Shown here one piece after another: positions 9,234-17,854 of a stretch of DNA of 64,000 nt; the first letter of the stretch is position 1, and the number at the start of each line of letters is the position of its first letter. Source of the stretch: Pseudooceanicola pacificus (GTDB lineage: Bacteria > Pseudomonadota > Alphaproteobacteria > Rhodobacterales > Rhodobacteraceae); the NCBI RefSeq assembly GCF_009789075.1, contig NZ_WNXQ01000004.1:248001-312000 (forward strand), read 5' to 3'. The notes under the pieces were generated by a model. It was not told the DNA's origin and did not search any database. It saw only the letters and a program-made list of their open reading frames with translations. A program made the translations under genes and the position numbers.

Positions 9234-10748
9234 ATGATCGATACTGTTCTGAGCGCCTTCACCCTCGCGCTGGACCCAATCAACCTGTTGTTCATCGCCT
9301 TGGGCATCATGCTGGGCATTATCATCGGCGTTCTGCCGGGTCTGGGCAGCGTGACGGCAATGGCGGTGCTGATCCCGTTGACCTATTACATGTCCCCCCT
9401 GGCCGCGATTGCCTTCCTCGTCGGTGTCAACAAGGGCGGGACATCGGGCGGCGCGATCCCGGCCATCCTCATGAACTCTCCCGGCTCGCCCGAGGCGGCG
9501 GCCACCGCATGGGACGGCTATCCGATGGCCCAAAAAGGGCAGGCGTTCCGGGCGATGAAATTCGCTCTGTTCTCTTCGGTGACCGGCGACACCATCTCGG
9601 ATATCCTGCTGATTGTCCTGGTTGTCCCCTTTGCCGCCTTTGCGTTGCAGTTCGGGCCGGTGGAATATACCGCCGTCCTGCTGTTCTCCTTTGCCCTGAT
9701 CGCGGGGATCGCCGGGGACAGCCCGCTGAAAAGCGGCATGGCGATCTTTATCGGCATCTTCCTGTCGACTGTCGGGCTTGATCCCGTCTCCTCCACCCCG
9801 CGCTTCACCTTCGGCACGATCGCGCTCTACGATGGATTCTCGCTTGCCGCGCTGGCCATCGGCACCCTGGCGCTCGGCTCGGTCGTCATGCAGATCTCGG
9901 ATCTGTCGACCGGGCGGGCCAGGGACGACTTCGGCGCGAACCAGGCCGACACGCCCGAGGGCCGCCGTCTGCCCGCGCGAGAGTTCTTTTCGTACTGGCG
10001 CACCCTGATCCGGGGCGCCCTGACCGGCTCCCTCGTCGGAATGTTGCCGGGGCTGGGCGTGACGCTGGCCTCGTTCCTGTCCTATTCCGCTGCGCGCCGC
10101 GCTTCGAAGAACGGCCACAACTTCGGCAAGGGCGAGCCCGAAGGCATCATTGCCACCGAAAGCGCGAACAGTGCCGTGGTCGGATCGAACCTGATCCCGA
10201 CCATCGCGCTCGGCATTCCGGGCAACATTGCCGCCGCACTGCTCATCGGGGCACTGACCATCCACGGCGTGGTGCCGGGCCCCTTCATGCTGCAGATGCA
10301 CGGAGACCTGATTTACGGGCTTTTTGCCTCGATGATCATCGCCAACGTCATCCATCTGGTCATCGGACGCGCCGGTCTTTCCCTCTGGGCGCAGTTCGCC
10401 CGCGTGCCGCGCCGGCTGATCCTGCCGCCGGTGCTGATGTTCTGCATCTTCGGCATTTTCCTGCCCTCCCAGTCGGTTTGGGACGTCGGCGTTGTCATGG
10501 CCTTCGCCGGTATCGGCATGCTGATGACCCGTGTGGGGGTCTCGGTGGTTTGCCTTGTCATTGGCTTCCTGTTGGGCAGTATGTTCGAAACCTCGCTTCG
10601 CCAGGCACTCCTGCTTTACCGCGCGGATGGCTTGGCCGTCCTGGCAAGCCCGATTGCAGCCGTGTTCCTGATCCTGACGGTGTGGGTCGTGGTCCGGGCA
10701 GCGCAGCGCGCCCGGAAGCAGCCATCGCAACAGGACGCCGCCGCATGA
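9234..10748 (+). CDS. TTT transporter large permease subunit (TctA-like), system 2
   Basis: This 504-residue polytopic permease has TctA signatures: GVLPGLGSVTAMAVLIPLTY near residue 31, NKGGTSGGAIPAILMNSPGS near 68, and the repeat MLPGLGVTLASFLSYSAAR near 270 with ALGIPGNIAAALLIGAL after it. The ATG at 9234 is preceded by GAGGGAA; a longer reading from 9189 would overlap tctB and lacks a site. The stop overlaps the next gene (ATGA), so the regulator downstream is made from the same transcript. Confidence 0.92.
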   Translation: MIDTVLSAFTLALDPINLLFIALGIMLGIIIGVLPGLGSVTAMAVLIPLTYYMSPLAAIAFLVGVNKGGTSGGAIPAILMNSPGSPEAAATAWDGYPMAQKGQAFRAMKFALFSSVTGDTISDILLIVLVVPFAAFALQFGPVEYTAVLLFSFALIAGIAGDSPLKSGMAIFIGIFLSTVGLDPVSSTPRFTFGTIALYDGFSLAALAIGTLALGSVVMQISDLSTGRARDDFGANQADTPEGRRLPAREFFSYWRTLIRGALTGSLVGMLPGLGVTLASFLSYSAARRASKNGHNFGKGEPEGIIATESANSAVVGSNLIPTIALGIPGNIAAALLIGALTIHGVVPGPFMLQMHGDLIYGLFASMIIANVIHLVIGRAGLSLWAQFARVPRRLILPPVLMFCIFGIFLPSQSVWDVGVVMAFAGIGMLMTRVGVSVVCLVIGFLLGSMFETSLRQALLLYRADGLAVLASPIAAVFLILTVWVVVRAAQRARKQPSQQDAAA

Positions 10749-11539
10749 CGGAACAGACCGACAAGACCAAGGAGCATCCGGGGCCATCCGCGCCCGACCT
10801 CTGCGACACGCTGCTTGCGCGCATGGCGGTCGAGCGCGCGAACAACCCGCGTGAAACCAAGCGGTCGGCGCTGCGTCAGGCGTTCCTGTCAGTCTTTCGT
10901 GACCAGCTTGTCGGCCCCGGCGACCGTCTGCCGTCCGAGTCGGAGTTGGCACAGCGCCTGTCGGTGTCCCTGGGAACCGTGCAAAGCGCGCTTGGCCAGC
11001 TTCAGGACAGCGGGCTGATCGTGCGCCGCCGTGGCGACGGGACCCGGGTCGCGGATGCCGACACGATGAGCCCGCAGATCTGGCATTTCCGCTTTCGCGT
11101 CGCAAAGACAAATCGGTCCCTGCGCATCACCGACACCAAGGTGGAAATCCTGCGCACCAACGAAACCGGATCGTGGAGCACGCATCTGGGTGAAGGCGAC
11201 CACACCCTGATCCGGCGCCGCATTTCGGGGGACGGCGTCAAGCTGGGCGCCGAGATGTACCTGCCGCCGGATCTGTTCCAGATCGACGATATCGAGTTGA
11301 GCGAACTGCAGGGCGTGAATCTTCGGACCTACCTCGAAGCTCAGCTTGGCCAGCGCGCGCGACTGGTGACAACCCAGGTGTCCTTTGTGGTGCTGCCTCT
11401 GCGTCAGGCCGCCATGTTCGACATGCGCCCCGATTCCACGGCGTTCAAGGTCGAGGCTCGGACCGTGCTGGCCGATGGCCGCCCATTCTATCATCAGACC
11501 ATCTATGCCCATGCCGACGACGTCGTGCTGGAATTCTGA
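10745..11539 (+). CDS. GntR-family transcriptional regulator, HutC-like, TTT-linked
   Basis: This is a 264-residue GntR regulator. The N-terminal winged helix (about residues 40-105) has DRLPSESELAQRLSVSLGTV followed by LQDSGLIVRRRGDGTRVAD. The C-terminal half looks like a UTRA (HutC-type) ligand domain, with a closing KVEARTVLADGRPFYHQTIY. The ATG overlaps the TctA stop by 4 bp, so it is the last gene of the transport operon and likely autoregulated with it. The inducer is presumably the TTT substrate or its first product. A second GntR gene lies convergent at 11564, 24 bp away. Confidence 0.87.
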   Translation: MTEQTDKTKEHPGPSAPDLCDTLLARMAVERANNPRETKRSALRQAFLSVFRDQLVGPGDRLPSESELAQRLSVSLGTVQSALGQLQDSGLIVRRRGDGTRVADADTMSPQIWHFRFRVAKTNRSLRITDTKVEILRTNETGSWSTHLGEGDHTLIRRRISGDGVKLGAEMYLPPDLFQIDDIELSELQGVNLRTYLEAQLGQRARLVTTQVSFVVLPLRQAAMFDMRPDSTAFKVEARTVLADGRPFYHQTIYAHADDVVLEF

Positions 11540-11563
11540 TGGCGCGGCAGGCGCTGGCGGCCG

Positions 11564-12271
11564 TCAGAACGACATTTCCAGCCGCACCATGTCGCCGCGG
11601 TACGTGACCAGGCCGGAATAGAGCAGGTCGCCCCCGGGTGTCGTCAGGGTCCGTTCCAGACATCCGACCGGCGCATTCAGCGGAATGCCCAGCAGGCGCG
11701 AGACCTCCTGATCCGCTGAATCCAGCGTCAGGGTCTGCTGCCGCACCAGCGACTCGGCTTCGGGATAAAGCCTGCGTAGCAACGGCAGGACCATTCGGTC
11801 CCTGAAGCCGTCGGGATCCAGATCGAACACCCGGCGCGCAAGGCGGATGTCGACGATGGCATAGGGCATGTCCCCGCGGCTGTGCAGCCGCTTCATCCAG
11901 ACGCAATCGCCCTGTCCCGGAAACTGGGCAGCGGCGTCGAAATCCAGCAACCGCGCGTCGCGGTCCGACTGGTCGATCGGGCTGGGCATGGATTGCCAGT
12001 CAACCTGAAGGTTCAGCCTTTCGCGTCGGCGCGCGTCCTCAGCCACGAAGGTGCCGACACCGTGGCGCGAGACCAGAAGCCCCTCGCCCCGCAGATCGGC
12101 CACCGCCTGGCGTATCGTGATCAGGGAGACTCCGAAATCCGTCGCGAGGCTTTGCAGGCTGCCCAGCTTGTGCCCGGCGGGCCAGGCGCCGGAGAGAATT
12201 TTCTGGCGGAAGAGTTCGGCAATCTCGAGATAGAGCTTGCCCTTCGTCCTGAGTTCAAAGTCCATCGCCAT
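11564..12271 (-). CDS. GntR-family transcriptional regulator, HutC-like
   Basis: This GntR regulator has about 235 residues. The winged helix covers about residues 10-72 (LGSLQSLATDFGVSLITIRQ, then LRGEGLLVSRHGVGTFVAE), followed by a UTRA-like effector domain ending SGLVTYRGDMVRLEM. The ATG at 12271 is used; an ATG at 12265 lies at a better distance from an AGGGG motif, so the start is uncertain by two codons. It is divergent from the phosphoesterase-aminotransferase operon. The intergenic region has a TATAAT box inside repeated TCATATA elements, so it is the obvious candidate repressor of that operon. Confidence 0.87.
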   Translation of the reverse strand: MAMDFELRTKGKLYLEIAELFRQKILSGAWPAGHKLGSLQSLATDFGVSLITIRQAVADLRGEGLLVSRHGVGTFVAEDARRRERLNLQVDWQSMPSPIDQSDRDARLLDFDAAAQFPGQGDCVWMKRLHSRGDMPYAIVDIRLARRVFDLDPDGFRDRMVLPLLRRLYPEAESLVRQQTLTLDSADQEVSRLLGIPLNAPVGCLERTLTTPGGDLLYSGLVTYRGDMVRLEMSF

Positions 12272-12374
12272 CCCCTGGGCTTCCCTTCCCCTAACGCCCC
12301 CGACCCCTGCTGACCAGCATGGCCGGGAATTTCCCGGTGGATTTGAAGTGCGGCCTTTCAACCGGTCCACACCC

Positions 12375-12403
12375 ATGTCATATAGAGTGCATAATCATAT
12401 AAT
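12375..12403 (+). promoter_or_regulatory. Candidate promoter and GntR operator for the phosphoesterase operon
   Basis: A perfect -10 box TATAAT lies at 12398-12403, with a weak -35 (ATGTCA, 12375-12380) 17 bp upstream. Direct repeats of TCATATA at 12378-12384 and 12395-12401 overlap both elements. Repeats placed there fit repression by the divergent GntR regulator. The following phosphoesterase ATG is at 12466. Confidence 0.55.
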
Positions 12404-12465
12404 GACTAGAGTCGGAATCGATCTCCTTGCATTCCGTACCCTGCCCAACCCCGGAGCACCGGACG

Positions 12466-14472
12466 ATGACAGACACCCCCCTTGAGCGCCGTCCGCGCGG
12501 CGCCTGCCTTGCCCGGCTTGCCATTCTTGCGGACACCCATATCCGCCTGCCCGAGGATCTGCCGCGCGCCCAGTGGACCGCCAACAAGCTGGCCAACGAC
12601 CGCAGCCTGCGCGCGCTGGAACAGATCGCCGCTGCCAGGCCCGACTGCGTGTTGCACATGGGGGATGTCGTCAATCCCGTCCCCTCGGACCCGTCCTACC
12701 CCGCGGTCAGCCGCTTTGCCGCAGGGTTGATGGCGCCTTACGGTTTCGAGATCCAGGTCGCCCCCGGCAATCACGACGTGGGGGACAAGCTGGCGTTCGT
12801 GACCCCGGCCCACGGCATCTCGGAAGACAGCGTTGCCCTGTTCGAGAAACTGGTGCGTCCGAACTGGTCCGCCTTCGACGTGGGCCCGGTGCGCACCCTG
12901 ATCATCAACGCCTCGCTGATCGGATCGGGCCTGCCGCAGGAAGCGGCGCAATGGGAATGGCTTGAGGGCGAGCTGGCGGCCAGTTCCGACCGCCGTCTGT
13001 TTCTTGCGACCCACTACCCGGTCTTCATGTCCCGCCCCGACGAAGGCTCGCTTTACGACAACATCGAGCCGGACGGCCGCGCCCGGCTTCTGGCCCTGTT
13101 GAAACACCACGCGGTCGAGGCCGTTTTCGCGGGCCATGTGCATAATTTCTTCCACCACATCCTGGGGCCGACGGAATTTCACGTGCTGCCCTCTCCCTCC
13201 TTCGTCAGGCAGGATTATGCAGAGCTTGCACCGGTCGCTCCGGACACGGCCGGCGGCATGGAAGGCGGGCGCAACGACACGGCCAAACTGGGCTGGGCCA
13301 TGGTCGAGATCTTCGAACAGGGTCATGTCGTGCACATTCACCGCAGCGAGCAGCCGCAGGACGCGGGGCAGACCAGACCGGCCCGCAATGCCCCGAAATT
13401 CCATCCCGAAGGGCAGCCCGGCGTTCACCTGCGCCATGCCTGGGCGGAACCGGACACCATCCCCCTGAACGGCCCGATCGAGCCCTTCACGCGCCGCAGA
13501 CAGCGCAACGACTATCCGCTGCTCGCCCTGCAGGAGATGGGTGCGCGCGACGTGCACATCCCCCTCTCCGATCTGGACGATCCGCTTTATCTGCAACGCG
13601 TTATCGACCTTGGCTCGCTGGGATTCCGCTTCACCTGTTTCAGCCTTGGGGTTCCTGCGCCTGCATTGGCCGAAAAAGCGACCGCCCTGCCCTGCGTATC
13701 GGCGTTGGAGGTCATCCTGCCGTGGCGCACCATCGCCGACTTCACCGCACCGCTCGCCGACCTGCGCGAGGTCTGGGACAGGACCCTGACGGTCGCCTGC
13801 ACCGTCTCTGCCTCGGACCATCGCGAGGGCGGGTCCGAGACCAGCTATCAGGTCGCCTTCGGCTTCGACCACTCCGAATTCGACCTGCTGACGCAGTTCC
13901 ATGAACAGACCGGCGCCGCATTGAACCTCGGCTACAGTTTCCGGCTGGGCGAGTCCCAGGATGTTCTGTCCCACGGGCGGGACATCGCGGGTTTCGCCGA
14001 ACGGCTGCAGCTGCCGGCCTTTATGCACGTCACCTTGGGCGGCAATCATCCCGGCCAGATCCAGCGGAGCGAGGCACAGGTCACCGCCCGCGTGGTGGAA
14101 GCCGCCGTGCTGGCAAAGACCACCGGGCTCAAGGTGTTTCTTGATCGGTTCACGGATACCGACCGATCCTATTTTCCGGGGTTCGGTCTCTGCGACCGTC
14201 TTTGGAACCCACGCCTTCCGGGGCGCGCGCTGGCGGCCGTCACCCGTCTTCTGGCAGACCAACCGGCGGCAGAGCTCCTCTCCACCGACCGGATCGGGAC
14301 GGCCCGCGTTTGTCGCCTGTCTCTGGGCGACCGGATCGTGGAATTTGCCCTGCCTTCCGATGGCGACATGCCCGACGGCTTTGCCCCCCTGGTCGCCGAT
14401 GCGCCGGGCCTGCCCGGCTGGCGCGGGCTCGACACACCTGCCGAAATCACGTCGCTGGAAGCAACCAAATGA
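12466..14472 (+). CDS. Metallophosphoesterase fused to a large C-terminal domain of unknown function (paralogue 1)
   Basis: This is a 668-residue protein. Residues about 15-300 form a calcineurin-like phosphoesterase with all metal motifs: ILADTH (D23, H25), HMGD (about 66), GNHD (about 100), THYP (about 181) and GHVH (about 224). These should hold two metal ions and cleave a phosphoester. Residues about 325-668 form a second domain with conserved blocks RRRxRNDYxLLAL, ACTVSASDHR and D-x3-D-x-DR-x-YFP-x2-GL-x-DR-x2-NP (near 558-583). I do not recognise it, though its alternating hydrophobic strands suggest an alpha/beta barrel. GGAG lies about 9 bp before the ATG. No signal peptide is seen. 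It overlaps the aminotransferase start (ATGA) and has a paralogue at 15878. Confidence 0.8.
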   Translation: MTDTPLERRPRGACLARLAILADTHIRLPEDLPRAQWTANKLANDRSLRALEQIAAARPDCVLHMGDVVNPVPSDPSYPAVSRFAAGLMAPYGFEIQVAPGNHDVGDKLAFVTPAHGISEDSVALFEKLVRPNWSAFDVGPVRTLIINASLIGSGLPQEAAQWEWLEGELAASSDRRLFLATHYPVFMSRPDEGSLYDNIEPDGRARLLALLKHHAVEAVFAGHVHNFFHHILGPTEFHVLPSPSFVRQDYAELAPVAPDTAGGMEGGRNDTAKLGWAMVEIFEQGHVVHIHRSEQPQDAGQTRPARNAPKFHPEGQPGVHLRHAWAEPDTIPLNGPIEPFTRRRQRNDYPLLALQEMGARDVHIPLSDLDDPLYLQRVIDLGSLGFRFTCFSLGVPAPALAEKATALPCVSALEVILPWRTIADFTAPLADLREVWDRTLTVACTVSASDHREGGSETSYQVAFGFDHSEFDLLTQFHEQTGAALNLGYSFRLGESQDVLSHGRDIAGFAERLQLPAFMHVTLGGNHPGQIQRSEAQVTARVVEAAVLAKTTGLKVFLDRFTDTDRSYFPGFGLCDRLWNPRLPGRALAAVTRLLADQPAAELLSTDRIGTARVCRLSLGDRIVEFALPSDGDMPDGFAPLVADAPGLPGWRGLDTPAEITSLEATK

Positions 14473-15800
14473 CCCATATCCTTCACCGCAGCACCCGCGA
14501 AACCTTTGAAACCGCCCTGTCCGGCGAGGGCAGCTGGCTGACCCTGAAGGCCGGGGGCCGCGTTCTGGACGCCGCCGGCGGGGCCGCCGTCACCTGCATT
14601 GGCCACGGCAACAGGCGTGTCGCCTCCGCCCTCGCGGAACAGGCGACGCGGCTCACCTATGTCCACACGGCGTTCTTCACCTCCGAACCGGCCGAGGCGC
14701 TGGCGGACCTGCTGACCGACGATGGCCATTTCGCCCGCGCCTTCCTGGTCTCTTCCGGGTCCGAGGCCATGGAAAGCGCGCTGAAGATGGCGCTGCAATA
14801 CCATGTCGAATGCGGCGCACCGGAGCGGACCCGTTTCATCGCCCGCAGGCAGAGCTATCACGGCAACACCTTTGGCGCGCTCTCGGTCAGCGGCCATACA
14901 GGCCGCCGTTCGATTTACGAGCCGGTGCTGTGGGACACGGTCAGCCATGTCTCGCCCTGTTTTCCCTATCACGAACAGGGCACGCAGGAAGACGATGACG
15001 CCTATGTCGCGCGGCTCGCCCAGGAACTGGAGGACGAGATTGTCCGCGTTGGTCCCAACACCGTCGCCGCCTTTGTCGCCGAGACCATCGTCGGCGCGAC
15101 ATCTGGCTGCGCGACGGCGTCGCCCGGCTATTTTGCCGCCATGCGTGCCGTCTGCGACCGTCACGGTGTCCTGATGATCGGGGACGAGATCATGTGCGGC
15201 ATGGGCCGTTCGGGCAAGCGCCACGCCTGGGAATACGAAAACTACCGGCCCGACATCCAGACGGTCGCCAAAGGGCTGGGCGGCGGTTACGTCCCGATCG
15301 GCGCCATGCTGATCAACGACCGGGTGCACGACGCGCTGGCCGCCGGCTCGGGCGCCTTCGTGCACGGGCATACCTATCAGGCCCACCCGCTGGCAGCGCG
15401 CGGTGCGCTGGAAGTGCAGCGCATCATCCGCGAGGAAAAACTGGTCGAGCGGGTCGCGACCAATGCCGACCCCCTGCGCACCCGGCTGGTCGAGGCGCTC
15501 GGCAACCGTCACAGCGTGGGCGACATTCGCGGCCGCGGTTATTTCCTGGGCGTAGAATTTCTGGCCGATCCGGAGGCCCGCATCCCTTACAGCAGTGAGG
15601 CAGGATTTTCGGCACGGCTGAAGGCCGCCGCCCTGTCCGAGGGGCTGGCGCTCTATCCCAACGGCGGCACCATCGACGGCAGGACCGGTGACCACGTCAT
15701 CGTCGCCCCGCCCTTCAACGCGACCGAGGATGAGCTCGACTATATCGCCGAGAAACTGTCGGTCGCCGTCGCAAAGGTCGAAGCCGCCGTTCAGGCCTGA
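14469..15800 (+). CDS. Class III (PLP-dependent) aminotransferase
   Basis: This is a 443-residue fold-type I aminotransferase. Motifs are in order: GHGNRRV near residue 47, SSGSEAMESALKMA (phosphate-binding), QSYHGNTFGA, the cofactor aspartate in MIGDEIMCGMGR, and the Schiff-base lysine K268 in TVAKGLGGGYVPIGAM. The C-terminal GDHVIVAPPFNATEDEL stretch is typical of omega-aminotransferases. It probably moves an amino group between an amine or omega-amino acid and a keto acid; the substrate is not determinable. Its start overlaps the upstream phosphoesterase by 4 bp, which implies coupled translation and a shared pathway. Confidence 0.92.
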   Translation: MTHILHRSTRETFETALSGEGSWLTLKAGGRVLDAAGGAAVTCIGHGNRRVASALAEQATRLTYVHTAFFTSEPAEALADLLTDDGHFARAFLVSSGSEAMESALKMALQYHVECGAPERTRFIARRQSYHGNTFGALSVSGHTGRRSIYEPVLWDTVSHVSPCFPYHEQGTQEDDDAYVARLAQELEDEIVRVGPNTVAAFVAETIVGATSGCATASPGYFAAMRAVCDRHGVLMIGDEIMCGMGRSGKRHAWEYENYRPDIQTVAKGLGGGYVPIGAMLINDRVHDALAAGSGAFVHGHTYQAHPLAARGALEVQRIIREEKLVERVATNADPLRTRLVEALGNRHSVGDIRGRGYFLGVEFLADPEARIPYSSEAGFSARLKAAALSEGLALYPNGGTIDGRTGDHVIVAPPFNATEDELDYIAEKLSVAVAKVEAAVQA

Positions 15801-15808
15801 GGCGGTGC

Positions 15809-15836
15809 CGGTTTGGTTGATTTGTCAACCAAACCG
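15809..15836. repeat. 12-bp perfect inverted repeat between aminotransferase and second phosphoesterase
   Basis: CGGTTTGGTTGA (15809-15820) and its exact reverse complement (15825-15836) are separated by TTTG. The hairpin lies in the only sizeable gap (77 bp) inside this gene group, 41 bp before the next ATG. No T-run follows. It could be an operator, an mRNA processing or stabilising hairpin, or an attenuator that sets the ratio of the two paralogues. Confidence 0.5.
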
Positions 15837-15877
15837 TGACATCAACAGGCTGAGGTTTAGCCCATAAGGGATGTGCG

Positions 15878-17794
15878 ATGTCCAAGCCCCTGTTTCCAAG
15901 CCGCCGGACATCCGGAAACCTTCTGTTCCGCTTTGCCGTCATCTCGGATACCCATCTGCGCCTCCCGCAGGACGGCCACCTGACACCGTGGAAAAGCCAG
16001 GCAAAAGGTGTCGAACGGGCGGAAAAGGCACTGATGCAGATCGGCAAGGTCAGGCCCGACTTCCTGATCCACCTGGGCGACATGGTTCAGCCCGTACCGC
16101 ACATACCCAGCTATGCCGAAACGGCGGCCTTCGCCCGGCAGCTGTTCGACGCGCAGCCCTACCCGGTGCATTACGTCGCCGGCAACCACGACGCGGGGGA
16201 CAAGATCACCCCCGTCACCCCGGCGCATGCCACTGACGCGCATTCGATTGCAGCCTATGGAGCGGCCTTTGGGGACGGATATTATGCCTTCGACCACGGG
16301 CCGTGCCGCTTTGTCGTGTTGAACACCACGCTGATCGGGTCCGGCTTGCCGGAAGAGAGCGCCCAGATGGAATGGCTCGAAGCGGACCTTAGGGCCAATG
16401 CGGGCAAACGTCTGTTCTTCAACATCCATTACCCGATCTTTGTCGGGACGGCGGATGAACCGTCCTATTACGACAATGTCGAAGAGCCGGGCCGCACCCG
16501 CCTGCTGGCGCTGCTGACGGAACACGCGGCCGAGGCGGTCTTTGCCGGTCATGTCCATACCCCCTTTTTTCACGGCATCGGGTCCACCGATTTCTATTCG
16601 ATGATCTCGACGTGTTTTGTCCGGCACGACTACGCCGAGATGTTCCACACCACCCCGGCAGAGGAATTCGGTCGCAACGACGAACCCAAGCTCGGCTGGG
16701 CCGAGGTGGAGGTCTACGAACAGGGGCATTCCGTCACCTATCGCCGGATGATGACCGCGGACGCCCTGGCCCCGGCCCTCAGCGTGCGGGCCGGGCGCAG
16801 CGCCAGTCTGGGTGTTCAGCTTCGGACCGCCTGGGCCGACCTCAACCCGATCTCGATCAACGGGCCAGTGGACGAATTTGTCCGCCGCCGTGTCCGCAAC
16901 GACTATGTTCTACTGGCTTTGTGGGAAACCGGCCTGCGCGATCTGCGGGTCCCGTTGGACGACATCGCGGACGACGCGACATTCGAGCGGCTTTGCTGGC
17001 TGGTCTCGATCGGGCATCGCCTGACCTGTTACACCACCCGGACCGACCCGCCGGAGGCGACGCTGGCCGGGCGACTGTCCCACCTCGACGCGCGTACCGA
17101 GCTGATTGTCGAATGGCTCCGCATTGAGACGCTGAAACCCGCCATCGCCGCCTTCCGCGCCTCTGTCCCGGGAGAGGTCGCGCTGGCCTGTACCGTCAGC
17201 GCCTCGGACCACCGCAAGGATCGCTATACCGGCGGATATGTCCCGATGTCCTTCGGGTTCGACCCCTCGGAAACCGACATGCTGCTGCAATTCCATGCCG
17301 ACTTCGGGGCACGGCACGACCTCGCCTATGCTTTCCGTTTCGGACCGGAGGTTTCGGCCATCGACGGGGGCGAAAGCATCGCGGCTTTCGCCCGCCGCAC
17401 CGGCACCCGCGCCACGGTGAACCTGGTCCAGATCGGCCCGGATCCCGCGGCGATGCCGGAGCGCGAAGCCGATGTGATCTGGCGGCTCTGCGAAGGCCAG
17501 CTGGCAGGCGCCGCGCATCCGGACATCGTGTTTCACTGCGACACGCTGATCGATCAGGACCGTGGCTACTTCCCGCGCAAGGGCCTCTATGACCGCCGCC
17601 TCAATCCCGGGCCGCAGGGCCACGCGGTGCGCAAACTCGCCCTGTGGCTGAATGCGCGCGGGGCCCCGTCGGATTTCGAAAAGACGACGGATGGCCTGGC
17701 CTTCACAATCGACGGCGCCCCCTGCAGGCTCATCCGCGCAGGGGATCGCATCGTCGTCGCGGATTCGAACGGGACAACGGCGCTTGCCGGATAG
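15878..17794 (+). CDS. Metallophosphoesterase fused to a large C-terminal domain of unknown function (paralogue 2)
   Basis: This 638-residue paralogue of the protein at 12466 has the same two-part build. Phosphoesterase motifs: VISDTH, HLGD, GNHD, IHYP and GHVH, all intact. The C-terminal domain keeps RRRVRNDYVLLAL, ACTVSASDHRK, SFGFDPSETD and the D-x3-D-x-DR-x-YFP-x2-GL-x-DR-x2-NP block near residue 553. AAGGGATG lies just before the ATG. The copies differ clearly outside the motifs, so this looks like an old duplication with divided specificity. It is probably transcribed with the aminotransferase unless the preceding hairpin intervenes. Confidence 0.8.
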   Translation: MSKPLFPSRRTSGNLLFRFAVISDTHLRLPQDGHLTPWKSQAKGVERAEKALMQIGKVRPDFLIHLGDMVQPVPHIPSYAETAAFARQLFDAQPYPVHYVAGNHDAGDKITPVTPAHATDAHSIAAYGAAFGDGYYAFDHGPCRFVVLNTTLIGSGLPEESAQMEWLEADLRANAGKRLFFNIHYPIFVGTADEPSYYDNVEEPGRTRLLALLTEHAAEAVFAGHVHTPFFHGIGSTDFYSMISTCFVRHDYAEMFHTTPAEEFGRNDEPKLGWAEVEVYEQGHSVTYRRMMTADALAPALSVRAGRSASLGVQLRTAWADLNPISINGPVDEFVRRRVRNDYVLLALWETGLRDLRVPLDDIADDATFERLCWLVSIGHRLTCYTTRTDPPEATLAGRLSHLDARTELIVEWLRIETLKPAIAAFRASVPGEVALACTVSASDHRKDRYTGGYVPMSFGFDPSETDMLLQFHADFGARHDLAYAFRFGPEVSAIDGGESIAAFARRTGTRATVNLVQIGPDPAAMPEREADVIWRLCEGQLAGAAHPDIVFHCDTLIDQDRGYFPRKGLYDRRLNPGPQGHAVRKLALWLNARGAPSDFEKTTDGLAFTIDGAPCRLIRAGDRIVVADSNGTTALAG

Positions 17795-17827
17795 CCGTGA
17801 CTCATGCTGCGCACAGAAAAACGGTGC

Positions 17828-17843
17828 ATCCCGACCCCGGGAT
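17828..17843 (-). terminator. Candidate hairpin terminator in the convergent gap
   Basis: ATCCCG (17828-17833) and CGGGAT (17838-17843) form a 6-bp stem with a four-base loop between the convergent phosphoesterase and GntR genes. Read on the minus strand, a run of five T follows about six bases after the stem, so it best fits termination of the GntR transcript. Confidence 0.4.
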
Positions 17844-17854
17844 CAGTGCCGGGA

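Noticed and set aside
8289..11111. 940-codon minus-strand frame across the second TTT operon
   Set aside because: The plus strand carries TctC, TctB, TctA and GntR with overlapping starts and stops. The minus frame has no recognisable features.
12406..14262. 618-codon minus-strand frame opposite the first phosphoesterase
   Set aside because: The plus strand contains all five phosphoesterase motifs and coupled neighbours.
15878..17794. Second phosphoesterase as a recent tandem copy from assembly error
   Set aside because: The two proteins differ clearly in sequence and length outside the motifs, so it is a real, old paralogue.
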